Positions 37,266 to 44,387 of a stretch of 44,387 nucleotides of DNA are shown here, piece after piece. The stretch's first letter is position 1, and every line of letters begins with the position of its first letter. Made by a program: the position numbers and the translations under genes. This DNA comes from Pleurocapsa sp. MO_226.B13 (GTDB lineage: Bacteria > Cyanobacteriota > Cyanobacteriia > Cyanobacteriales > Xenococcaceae). Below the pieces are notes generated by a model. The model did not search any database and was not told where the DNA came from. It saw nothing but the letters and a program-made list of their open reading frames with translations. Location of the stretch: contig JASJEI010000030.1 in assembly GCA_030064795.1 (NCBI GenBank), forward strand, positions 1 to 44,387, in the 5' to 3' direction.

Positions 37266-39422
37266 TTATGATTTTTGTCGTGCCATATCCATAAATATAT
37301 TTTGTGCGCTGCGTTCTGATTCATCGGCTTGAGGATGACGTTGGATATAAGTACCGTCTGCTTGTAATTCCCAAGCATAGCGATTATCGGATAACATAAT
37401 TTCGAGAATTTCTTTCAGCTTATTAACCAGACTTGGCTCTTCAACTGGTGTTACAGCCTCTACCCGACGGTCTAAATTGCGAGGCATCCAATCGGCACTA
37501 CCTAAATAAATTTCCTCCTGTCCGTCATTATGAAAATAGAAGATACGGGAATGTTCGAGATATCTGCCCACAATGCTAATTACCCGAATATTGTCGCTGA
37601 TTCCCGATAAGCTAGGACGTAAACAGCAAATACCCCTGACGATTAGATCGATTTGCACTCCCGCTTGAGAAGCTGCGTATAAAGTGGCAATAATTTTTGG
37701 GTCTACCAAAGAGTTCATTTTGGCAATAATCTTACCCTCTCGCCCTTGCTGGGCGTGTTCGATTTCGCGCTGAATCAATCCCACCAGGCGATCGCGCATA
37801 TTAACGGGAGCAATTAATAATTTACGAAAAGTCTGCTGTTGGGAATAACCAGTGAGAAAATTAAATAGATCGCTGAGATCCTCCCCTAATTCTTCGCGAC
37901 AACTCAGCAGACCCAAGTCAGTATAAAGTTTGGCAGTTTTAGAATTATAATTACCCGTGCCAATGTGGACGTAGCGACGAATCTCTTCATCTTCTCGTCG
38001 TACTACCTGCAAAATCTTGGTGTGAGTTTTTAATCCTACTAAACCGTAAACTACGTGAACTCCTGCATCTTCAAGCTTTTGCGCCCAGAGAATATTATTT
38101 TCTTCATCAAATCGAGCTTTTAACTCCACCAAAACTGCCACTTGTTTGCGGGCTTCTGCTGCTGCGATCAGGGCTTGAATAATTGGCGAATCACCAGAGG
38201 TGCGATACAGAGTCATTTTAATTGCCAAGACGTTGGGATCGACAGCAGCCTGAGTAATAAATAGTTCTACCGAGTCTGAGAAGGATTCGTAGGGATGATG
38301 AACTAACAGATCTCCCCGCCGAATAATCGAGAATAAGTCTTCACTTTCGTTGAGTTCGGCTAAATTTTCTTCCCTAGCTATCTTGGCGATCGCCTTAAGC
38401 CTTGGCGGTACTACGGGCTTCCAGGGAGCGTCTTTATGTTCTGGTAAGGGCAATGCCATCAAAGACATTAAATCGCCCAAGTGCATTAACCCATCGATTT
38501 CATAAACATCCCTGGCTGCGATATTCAATCCTGCCATCAAAGTTTCTCGGACAAATTGAGACGCTGAAGCTTGCAGTTCTAGCCTTACTGCACAACCCTT
38601 GAAATGACGTTTACCAATTTCCTGCTGAATTGCTAGTAATAGATCGTCGGCTTCATCTTCTTGAACGGGAAAATCTGCATCCCTAGTAATGCGAAAGAAG
38701 CTATATTCTAGAATTTCTAAACCTGGAAACAGAGACGATAAATTATGGGCAACGATCTGTTCGAGGGGTACGCCACTCCAAATAACCGGACTATCTTCGG
38801 TTGATGGTTGCAACTGGGATGGTAATTGGACAAAGCGAGGTAAAATATCGGGAACTTTAATCCGTGCAAAATGCTCTTCTTCAGTGTTTGAATTCTTAAC
38901 TACCACCGCCACATTAAAGCTGAGATTGGAAATATGGGGAAATGGATGTCCTGGGTCTACTCCTAAAGGGGTAAGAATGGGAAAAACTTGTTTTTTAAAG
39001 TAATTTTGGTAGTAAAGACGCTGTTTTTTGTTTAAATCGCCGTAATTCAACAGTTTTACCCCTAATTTTTCTAGTTGAGGGCGTAGTTGTTCCTCGAAAT
39101 TTTGGTGTTGCTTGGCAATCATCGGGCGCAACCGTTGTTCGAGTTCTGCTAACTGTTGTTGGGGAGTGCGTCCGTCGGGGGTTAGCTTGGCAACCCCTGC
39201 GTCTACTTGCTCCTTGAGGGTAGAAACCCGAATCATGATAAATTCATCGAGGTTGGAGCTAAAAATAGCAGTAAACTTTAAACGTTCTAACAGGGGTGTA
39301 CGCTCATCTAAAGCTTCGTGCAAAACTCGGTAGTTAAACTCCAACCAACTCAGTTCTCGATTGAAATAGTATTGAGGATTACTGAGATTGATATCTGACT
39401 CGGATTTCTCGTTAGGTGACAT
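37266..39422 (-). CDS. ppk: Polyphosphate kinase 1
   Basis: The 718-residue enzyme makes polyphosphate from ATP. It carries the N-terminal PPK1 segment FNRELSWLEFNYRVL and the head domain LTPLGVDPGHPFPHISN. The two catalytic histidines of the family are present 19 residues apart: H467 in GLKTHTK (the phospho-His) and H486 in YVHIGTGNYN. The C-terminal domain has GRYLEHSRIFYF. Length is normal. It sits near the decayed pst locus and a metallophosphatase gene, giving a phosphate-related neighbourhood, though they are not obviously one operon. Three decamer repeats overlap the stop. Confidence 0.96.
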   Translation of the reverse strand: MSPNEKSESDINLSNPQYYFNRELSWLEFNYRVLHEALDERTPLLERLKFTAIFSSNLDEFIMIRVSTLKEQVDAGVAKLTPDGRTPQQQLAELEQRLRPMIAKQHQNFEEQLRPQLEKLGVKLLNYGDLNKKQRLYYQNYFKKQVFPILTPLGVDPGHPFPHISNLSFNVAVVVKNSNTEEEHFARIKVPDILPRFVQLPSQLQPSTEDSPVIWSGVPLEQIVAHNLSSLFPGLEILEYSFFRITRDADFPVQEDEADDLLLAIQQEIGKRHFKGCAVRLELQASASQFVRETLMAGLNIAARDVYEIDGLMHLGDLMSLMALPLPEHKDAPWKPVVPPRLKAIAKIAREENLAELNESEDLFSIIRRGDLLVHHPYESFSDSVELFITQAAVDPNVLAIKMTLYRTSGDSPIIQALIAAAEARKQVAVLVELKARFDEENNILWAQKLEDAGVHVVYGLVGLKTHTKILQVVRREDEEIRRYVHIGTGNYNSKTAKLYTDLGLLSCREELGEDLSDLFNFLTGYSQQQTFRKLLIAPVNMRDRLVGLIQREIEHAQQGREGKIIAKMNSLVDPKIIATLYAASQAGVQIDLIVRGICCLRPSLSGISDNIRVISIVGRYLEHSRIFYFHNDGQEEIYLGSADWMPRNLDRRVEAVTPVEEPSLVNKLKEILEIMLSDNRYAWELQADGTYIQRHPQADESERSAQNIFMDMARQKS

Positions 39423-39464
39423 AACTTATTGTTTATTTGATTAAAAAAATATCAATTAAAAATC

Positions 39465-40169
39465 CTAAATAGTTATTAAGCTCTGAGGACGAAAAAATTG
39501 CTCGATTCGGCTGTGTTTGACTTGTCCCTGTTGGTTGGTTTGCCAGATATGTCCCCCATAGACATCCAAACAAGTTAACCAGCCTCCACCACAAGCCCAG
39601 GTATCGATACAGATTGCATGACCGAAATTAAGGGGTTGACCGTTTTTCTGGCTAGTATGTCCACAAATCATGGTTTTTCCAGAATAGTGAGGCATTGGCT
39701 GATTCAATTTCTGCCAAAACAGATGCCAATCTGATTGTTTGTTGAGGGGAAGTTGGGGATCTAAATTAGCGTGGACAAAAATATGGTGTTCGCTTTCCCA
39801 ACTATCTAAACAGATATGTTCCAGAAATTCCCAGTGACGCTCGGGAATATTAGCTAGGGAAAGTTCTCGAGCGGCTAAGCTATATGAAATGAGAGTTTCA
39901 ATGCCGAGGTACTCTAGTTCGTTTGAATAATTGAAATGATGACTGCGAGCTTGGAGTAATTGTACTTCGTGATTTCCTTTTAGGGGAATTAACCGATGGG
40001 TTTGAGCAAGTTGAATTAATTTTTCTATAACCCCTTGAGAATCAGGTCCTTTGTTGAGATAATCACCTAAAGTGATAATGATGTCTTCTGGCTGTGGTCG
40101 AACGACTGCTAATAATCGCTCCAATGCCTGAGAACATCCATGAATATCTCCGATCGCAAGATAGCGCAT
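39465..40169 (-). CDS. Metallophosphoesterase (PP2A/ApaH-like)
   Basis: The 234-residue protein shows the calcineurin-type metal-site motifs in order: GDIHGC (residues 7-12), GDYLNKGPDS (usual GDYVDRGPDS, with Asn in place of Asp), GNHE (about 84-87), and C-terminal ICGHT (about 168-172). It could act as a Ser/Thr or Tyr phosphatase or a diadenosine-tetraphosphatase. The DR to NK change in the second motif may alter substrate handling, since the Arg of DRG commonly helps bind phosphate. It lies just upstream of ppk1 (42-bp gap) on the same strand. Confidence 0.85.
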   Translation of the reverse strand: MRYLAIGDIHGCSQALERLLAVVRPQPEDIIITLGDYLNKGPDSQGVIEKLIQLAQTHRLIPLKGNHEVQLLQARSHHFNYSNELEYLGIETLISYSLAARELSLANIPERHWEFLEHICLDSWESEHHIFVHANLDPQLPLNKQSDWHLFWQKLNQPMPHYSGKTMICGHTSQKNGQPLNFGHAICIDTWACGGGWLTCLDVYGGHIWQTNQQGQVKHSRIEQFFRPQSLITI

Positions 40170-40227
40170 GAAACTATATTGTGTTTGTCATAACCTGCTA
40201 CTTTTAGTTTACCTACATTTAACGCAA

Positions 40228-40599
40228 CTAAATTAAAAGTTTTAAGCGGCGAAAACGATCTGAATAACTCTTCATTACTTCTAATGCAAACATAGGAGTT
40301 TCTTGAACGGCAAAGAGAAACCGTTTTCGGTCTAAAGAGGCGATTTGACAATCTGTTTTGGCTTTAGCAGTGGATGTTCTGAGATGATCTGAATGAAGTA
40401 ATGCTCCTTGACCAAATACATCTCCTTCTTTGATTGTTTCGACTACTTTGTCATTGATTAACATCTCTACTTCGCCTTTAATAATTCCATACATAAGTTC
40501 TCCCTCTGTGCCTTGATAAAAAATTATTTCTCCAGCACGAAAAGATTGAATGTCGGAATTCTTTTGCAGAATTTTAACGGTTTCAACAGGTTGTAACAT
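40228..40599 (-). CDS. Stand-alone cyclic-nucleotide-binding-fold protein
   Basis: This 123-residue protein is one cNMP-binding domain with no effector part. The cassette reads GDVFGQGALLHSDHLRTSTA: the arginine that binds the cyclic phosphate is kept, but the usual Glu (FGE) is Gln. cAMP or c-di-GMP-type ligand binding is possible but weakened. It probably acts as a regulator by protein contact. It is transcribed in the same direction as the DUF5132/HMA2 genes upstream (68-bp gap) and could be their sensor. Confidence 0.8.
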   Translation of the reverse strand: MLQPVETVKILQKNSDIQSFRAGEIIFYQGTEGELMYGIIKGEVEMLINDKVVETIKEGDVFGQGALLHSDHLRTSTAKAKTDCQIASLDRKRFLFAVQETPMFALEVMKSYSDRFRRLKLLI

Positions 40600-40667
40600 T
40601 TTATTTCTTGTAATTCTAAGGTGAAACCATAATACATGTGATTTCTCAAAAGTTTATTAATAATGCG

Positions 40668-41252
40668 TTAGTTTTTGCTTTCTACAGCATTGGTTGTTGA
40701 ATTAAGCTTCAGAAAACTATCAAAGGCATACCACGCTAAAACATACCAGGGTATAAATTCTAACTGCCAACCTTTTACGATTAACTGACGCGCAGCTAGT
40801 ACCCCTAAACTCAAGGGAAATAAAAATCTCAGATCGATCGCATCATCGGTGGCTGTTTTAACTCGTTGGTTGAGATCGCTGGCTGTTTTGATAACTGCTG
40901 CTGCACTGGAAGAATTAGATGTCGATCTTCCTGACTCTTGGGCTATCTCAACTAAATTTACGCCTAAATCTTGCAAAACTGTAAGCATATCTTGGCTACT
41001 TAATAGTTCCATACCGTGGAGTACGGTAATACTGCCAGTCGGGATGTTATTTTTCACCCGATAAATCTCCAGACGTGCTTTCAGTGCATTAACCAGAGGT
41101 ACTATTTTCTGCTGTTGACGATGAGCAGGGATAACTCGTAAGCGAACTCTTCCAGGGGTTTGACTGATAATTTGTGCTTCAAGAGAAAACAGATTTTGGT
41201 TTTCTACGATTGAGGTTTGCTGAGGAATTTTATCGTTATTTGCGATCGCCAT
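40668..41252 (-). CDS. HMA2-like protein with R-x-R-x-R motif, membrane-anchored
   Basis: The 194-residue protein has an N-terminal HMA2-like ferredoxin fold, with TPGRVRLRVI at residues 33-41 (R35, R37, R39), and a C-terminal membrane part (about residues 143-160 and 164-181). No CxxC metal-binding pair is present, unlike classical HMA domains. The motif R-x-[R/L/I]-x-R is what marks FezB/FezC-type proteins of ferrosomes. It is 39 bp after a DUF5132 gene on the same strand, part of a repeated DUF5132-HMA2 module. Iron or other metal handling at a membrane is a reasonable hypothesis, not shown. Confidence 0.65.
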   Translation of the reverse strand: MAIANNDKIPQQTSIVENQNLFSLEAQIISQTPGRVRLRVIPAHRQQQKIVPLVNALKARLEIYRVKNNIPTGSITVLHGMELLSSQDMLTVLQDLGVNLVEIAQESGRSTSNSSSAAAVIKTASDLNQRVKTATDDAIDLRFLFPLSLGVLAARQLIVKGWQLEFIPWYVLAWYAFDSFLKLNSTTNAVESKN

Positions 41253-41291
41253 TACTCCCCTACCTAGTAAAAATTAACAATAAGTAATAAT

Positions 41292-41585
41292 CTAATCTTC
41301 TTCAAAATAGCCATCTGCTGATTCCAGAATCGATCGCGCCTCTTGTTCTGTCAATTCTGCTTTAACTTCCGCTACTAAATCCTCTAATACTTCCCCTGTT
41401 TCCGCGATCGCGCTTCTACTTTTCTTATAGGCAACAATTCCCCCTTTAATCAGAGCTTTCGCCACGGGTTTGCTAGCTTTGGCTACAGCAGGAATTAAAA
41501 CTGGTGCTAAAACAACTGCGCCGACTCCTGCTGCAATCCCAGGAATTCCCAGATCTTCAAAGAAATCTCCCATTTTGAATGCCAT
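41292..41585 (-). CDS. DUF5132 protein (copy 2)
   Basis: The 97-residue protein has a Gly/Ala/Val-rich hydrophobic helix at about residues 13-35 (IPGIAAGVGAVVLAPVLIPA) and then a short amphipathic Lys/Ala region (KPVAKALIKGGIVAYKKS) and an acidic tail. This is the DUF5132 layout. It has a paralogue at 42517-42804. It lies between two HMA2-like genes in one orientation, so it belongs to the module. It could be a membrane-surface structural protein. The upstream AAGGAG is a strong ribosome site. Confidence 0.8.
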   Translation of the reverse strand: MAFKMGDFFEDLGIPGIAAGVGAVVLAPVLIPAVAKASKPVAKALIKGGIVAYKKSRSAIAETGEVLEDLVAEVKAELTEQEARSILESADGYFEED

Positions 41586-41686
41586 TTTGAATCTCCTTGC
41601 TATTAGTGTTGAAGCGTAATTAATCTGCTATTTTCATTATCGTGATAATTTAGCAATTGTTCTTTTTATGTAAAGAAATAAATAAA

Positions 41687-42463
41687 TTAACTAGCATCTA
41701 AAACTACTTTTTCTCGAGCGGAGGCAGAGAGAAATTCTGAATCGTATAAAATTACTACAGAATTACTCTTGGTTTTGAAGCGCACATCGATAATTCTGTT
41801 ATCTTGCTCTAGTAAGCCTTTCAGTTCTTGAGCATAGTTGCGATTTCGACTGAGTATGGGTACTCGCAAGCGAATACGTCCGGGAATTTGATGAACAATT
41901 TCGTAGTCAGTTTCTATTGCTGTGAGGAGAGGCAATATCTCTGCTGCTACTATCTCAGTTGGGGAATCCGATCTAGCTGGAGATAATTCAAGAACTTCTG
42001 ATTCTTCTGTAACCCAATCTATGATTTCGCGAGTAACCCCTGCTGCCAGAATATAAGTCAAGATAGATTTCCAGCCTGAAACTTGCAAACCTCTGGCAAC
42101 TCCCAAACCTACCAACGGAGGAACGAGAGCAAGGAATCTATCATAAGTTTTGGCGTGAGATTCTTCTCTGGATTGAGCGATCGCCTTTCTAGGTGTTGCG
42201 ATCGCTCCCCAGGATTGCAGTGAGTCTGTTAATTGCTCGACCGAGATTGTATCGGGATCGAAGGTAATAACTAGGCTGTTACTTGTTTGTTTAATTTCGA
42301 CTGCATCAATACCCGCTTGCTGTTGTAAATAGTGAGCTATCCTGGGAAAAAGCTTGCGGGCATCACCGTTTTTGAGACGAAGCCTTACTCTACCTTTGAC
42401 AGCATGAACTATTTCCAACTCTACATTTGTAGAAGATTTTGTACTAAGATTCATTGCCATCAA
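41687..42463 (-). CDS. Double HMA2-like membrane protein
   Basis: The 258-residue protein has two HMA2-like domains around one hydrophobic region. The first has VKGRVRLRLK (R25, R27, R29; domain to about residue 95). The second has IPGRIRLRVP (R196, R198, R200; domain about 185-255). Residues about 110-145 form two hydrophobic helices. No cysteine pair is visible. The arrangement resembles ferrosome-associated FezC-like proteins, but the function is unproven. It is co-directional with the DUF5132 genes on both sides (spacing 101 bp to copy 2, 53 bp from copy 1). ATG choice: MMA or the later MNLSTK are both possible. Confidence 0.65.
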   Translation of the reverse strand: MMAMNLSTKSSTNVELEIVHAVKGRVRLRLKNGDARKLFPRIAHYLQQQAGIDAVEIKQTSNSLVITFDPDTISVEQLTDSLQSWGAIATPRKAIAQSREESHAKTYDRFLALVPPLVGLGVARGLQVSGWKSILTYILAAGVTREIIDWVTEESEVLELSPARSDSPTEIVAAEILPLLTAIETDYEIVHQIPGRIRLRVPILSRNRNYAQELKGLLEQDNRIIDVRFKTKSNSVVILYDSEFLSASAREKVVLDAS

Positions 42464-42516
42464 CTAGATACTTAGATAGAGTTTAAACCTTTTACATTAG
42501 CTAATCTTGGAGTTAA

Positions 42517-42804
42517 CTAACCGCCTGCTTCTGCTTCTGCTAATTTTTCAGCTTCGCTTTCAGCCAATTCAGCTTTGGCTTCGGCTACGATATCTTCCAG
42601 AGATTCACCGACTTCTGCAATTACACCTTTGCCTTTTTCATAGAGGACAATTCCGCCTTTGATAGTAGCTTTAGCTAAAGGTTTACCAACTTTACCAGCA
42701 GCTACGGGAACTAAAACTGGAAGTAAGACAATAGCAGCAATTCCAGGAACGCCAAGATCTTCTGCTAGATCTTCGATGTCGGGCATGAAGTTTTTGAGAT
42801 CCAT
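42517..42804 (-). CDS. DUF5132 protein (copy 1)
   Basis: The 95-residue protein resembles the second DUF5132 protein over its full length: LGVPGIAAIVLLPVLVPVAAG is the hydrophobic helix, then KPLAKATIKGGIVLYEKG and a glutamate-rich tail (AELAESEAEKLAEAEAGG). AAGAGGAGG-like sequence before the ATG is a strong ribosome site. It leads the set DUF5132, double HMA2, DUF5132, HMA2. Confidence 0.8.
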   Translation of the reverse strand: MDLKNFMPDIEDLAEDLGVPGIAAIVLLPVLVPVAAGKVGKPLAKATIKGGIVLYEKGKGVIAEVGESLEDIVAEAKAELAESEAEKLAEAEAGG

Positions 42805-43208
42805 ATTTATTCCCTCCTCTTAATCCTGAATTAATCTCTACTACCTTTAGTTTAGCCTATTTGTTCTATTTCAATTGACGCGTGAAAAAAAAAGCTTCTA
42901 AAAAGCAATTTTTGTTTAAGAAACTTTAATTTTTCCTTTCTTAATTATGGTAAAGCTATGAAACCAAAAAAATGAAAAAATCGGCGATATTTAAACTTGG
43001 CTACAGTTTAAGCGATCCCCCCCCCCCTTTAAATCAGCATAATCTCTGAAATTTCAAATATTTTCTACTCTCAAGCAAATAAATCAATTTTTAAATAGAT
43101 TTTCCGAAATAATTCCTAATAAAAACCTTAAAAAAAGTTGAGTCGAAAAATTTTAGTTGTCAAGCTCAAGGTAAAATTAAGGTAAAAATAGTAAATGAGT
43201 TCAAATTC
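42805..43208. other. Intergenic region with a C11 tract
   Basis: Divergent promoters of the HMA2/DUF5132 cluster and the 68-residue gene must lie here. It is AT-rich. It contains an 11-C homopolymer (43017-43027) and a pair of direct repeats AAGGTAAAA (43168-43176 and 43179-43187) 11 bp apart, close to the 43209 start. No RNA gene was recognised. Confidence 0.55.
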
Positions 43209-43415
43209 ATGAGTGATATAAACAGTCAACGAAGGAGAACGAAAGTAGTTTATCCTCCCGCTCCTACTGATTCATCTCTCTTGACTTCTATATATAGTAT
43301 TGAGATTGAAGAAAACGAAGCAGTGGAGTGGCAATGGTTAGAACTACCTGATGGGAATAGAGTAGTAACTAACTACAAAATTATCAGTCAACAAGAAACC
43401 AAGCACGATCGTTAG
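43209..43415 (+). CDS. Small hypothetical protein (68 residues)
   Basis: The ATG at 43209 opens a 68-codon frame with a basic start (SQRRRTKVVYPPAP) and a mixed acidic/hydrophobic centre (SIYSIEIEENEAVEWQWLEL). No signal peptide or membrane helix is present, and no family is recognised. It stands 118 bp before pstB, so it may be in the same transcript. Confidence 0.45.
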   Translation: MSDINSQRRRTKVVYPPAPTDSSLLTSIYSIEIEENEAVEWQWLELPDGNRVVTNYKIISQQETKHDR

Positions 43416-43533
43416 TGGTTAGTAATCGAGCTAGATTAGTAGCCTATTTTTCATACTATATATTACCTATTCAGCAATAACCCAGCTAGTCAATTGCCGA
43501 GAGCTAGATGTGAAATATTAGGGAGTTGAGGTG

Positions 43534-44274
43534 ATGAATAGACCTGCATTTTCCCCAGAAGTTGTTCCTTCTCCGAACAGTGAAGTTGTTGTCAAGGTAG
43601 ATAATGTCTCGGTTTTTTACGGAGACTTCCTGGCAGTTCGGGATGTTTCTTTAGAAATTCCCAAAAACAATATTGTTGCTTTCATTGGTCCTTCGGGTTG
43701 TGGTAAGAGTACCATGCTGCGATGTTTCAACCGCATGAATGAACTAATACCAGAGACGAAAGTCGTAGGCAAAATAACTTTCTACGGAACCGATATCTAT
43801 GGAACTGAGGTTGATGCGATTGGCGTGCGCCGTAAGATTGGTATGGTATTTCAACAACCCAATCCTTTCCCCAAATCTATTTACAACAATATTGCCTATG
43901 GTGCTTGGGTTAACCATTATCGTGGCAATATGGATGAATTAGTAGAGCGATCGCTGCGTCGAGCTTTTTTGTGGGATGAAGTCAAAGACAAGCTGAATGA
44001 TAGCGGTTTGGCTCTTTCTGGCGGACAACAACAGCGTTTGTGTATTGCTAGAGCCATTGCTATTGAACCCGAAATTTTGTTGATGGACGAACCTTGTTCG
44101 GCCCTCGATCCGATCTCGACGTTGAAGATTGAAGAGATGATGGACGAACTAAAGAAAAGGTACACGGTCGTTATTGTTACTCACAATATGCAGCAAGCCG
44201 CACGCATCTCTGACTTAACTGGTTTTTTTAATGTCGATACTAACGATAAAGGAGTTGACACTCCCTTAGCCTAA
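43534..44274 (+). CDS. pstB: Phosphate ABC transporter ATPase PstB, C-terminus replaced by IS end
   Basis: The protein is 246 residues from ATG 43534 (GGGAG 8 nt upstream); a GTG 3 nt upstream is an alternative. Walker [13 protein letters not shown]-loop QQPNPFPKS, signature LSGGQQQ, Walker B LMDEP and switch His IVTHN are intact. The usual ending (…YVSGRFG, about 20-25 residues beyond the point where NVDTNDKG stops matching) is lost: DTPLA is read from the end of an IS200/IS605-type element. The core may still be active. It stands alone here, without pstS, pstC or pstA in view. It is a paralogue of the split pstB (35882-36883). Confidence 0.9.
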   Translation: MNRPAFSPEVVPSPNSEVVVKVDNVSVFYGDFLAVRDVSLEIPKNNIVAFIGPSGCGKSTMLRCFNRMNELIPETKVVGKITFYGTDIYGTEVDAIGVRRKIGMVFQQPNPFPKSIYNNIAYGAWVNHYRGNMDELVERSLRRAFLWDEVKDKLNDSGLALSGGQQQRLCIARAIAIEPEILLMDEPCSALDPISTLKIEEMMDELKKRYTVVIVTHNMQQAARISDLTGFFNVDTNDKGVDTPLA

Positions 44275-44387
44275 AGGCGTAAGGGATTCTTTACTCAACG
44301 ACTCGCCATTAGCCAACAGGTTTGCACCAACTGACCAAGAGGGCAAATCTCCTAAAGCGTAAGTTCCCGCATGCCCTGCGGTACATA
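44266..44387 (-). mobile_element. tnpB: IS200/IS605-type tnpB 3' end, partial
   Basis: The minus strand from the window edge reads CTAGHAGTYALGD and then [19 protein letters not shown] before a TAA at 44266-44268. This matches the C-terminal tail of cyanobacterial TnpB proteins (AGHAGT-Y-GD, followed by a variable end). Its stop codon overlaps the last 9 bp of pstB on the other strand. CCCTTAGCC and GGC/GTAAGGG at 44263-44286 form a stem like an IS605 right-end hairpin. The rest of the element lies beyond the window. Confidence 0.75.

Noticed and set aside
43168..43187. AAGGTAAAA direct repeats as a Pho box for pstB
   Set aside because: Spacing is 11 bp, but the sequence does not fit YTTAAYYW on either strand, and the repeats are nearer to the 68-residue gene than to pstB.
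1..44387. tRNA, rRNA or riboswitch
   Set aside because: No cloverleaf, rRNA core or recognisable riboswitch sequence was found on either strand by eye. A covariance-model search (tRNAscan-SE, Infernal) would settle this.

Overview
The window is chromosomal DNA from a cyanobacterium. It carries many GCGATCGC (HIP1) octamers, is AT-rich between genes, and encodes cyanobacterial hallmark proteins: an orange carotenoid protein, a high-light-inducible protein, the NdhF3/NdhD3/CupA CO2-uptake module, an SLH-domain porin and DUF1816. The numerous accessory genes, heptamer repeats and small mobile elements suggest a large-genome species. I cannot name a genus.

Layout. 1-2.2 kb (minus): a secreted V8/trypsin-like serine protease cut by the window edge, behind a membrane-anchored FG-GAP-like protein. 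2.8-4.1 kb (plus): a Crp-family regulator and a cytoplasmic fasciclin protein, a good CupS candidate. 4.1-9.0 kb (minus): ndhF3-ndhD3-cupA plus an unlisted 30-residue membrane peptide. 9.2-13.6 kb: an MTHFR-like protein, a small membrane protein, a C-terminal remnant of nitric oxide reductase NorB, an Acg-type nitroreductase and a bactofilin-like membrane protein. 14-17.3 kb: a large beta-helix/RTX protein whose terminator hairpin is split by a MITE. 18.1-19.3 kb: ocp and an hli gene, sharing one terminator. 19.8-22.8 kb: a periplasmic protein and an iron-uptake-type porin with a Fur-like box. 22.9-26.7 kb: a WD40 protein, a TnpB scrap, a PhyH-type dioxygenase and an orphan WD40 blade. 27-35 kb: a P2A Ca2+-type ATPase, DUF1816-glgP, and an unusual ZIP-like transporter with two cNMP-binding-fold domains in its central loop.

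35-37 kb (minus) is a wrecked phosphate-uptake locus: a pstB split by a 190-bp MITE with a 5-bp target duplication, then a pstS 5' end fused to a TrkA-type remnant. 37-40.6 kb (minus): ppk1, a metallophosphatase and a lone cNMP-fold protein. 40.7-42.8 kb (minus): a doubled DUF5132 + HMA2-like module with three R-x-R-x-R motifs, resembling ferrosome-type (Fez) accessory proteins. 43.5-44.4 kb: a second pstB, truncated at its C-terminus by an IS200/IS605-type tnpB end.

Themes are inorganic carbon uptake, photoprotection, metal and phosphate homeostasis, and strong recent activity of small elements. The main candidates for undescribed biology are the HMA2/DUF5132 module, the ZIP-cNMP fusion, the 30-residue peptide in the cupA operon, and the two MITEs with clean target duplications.
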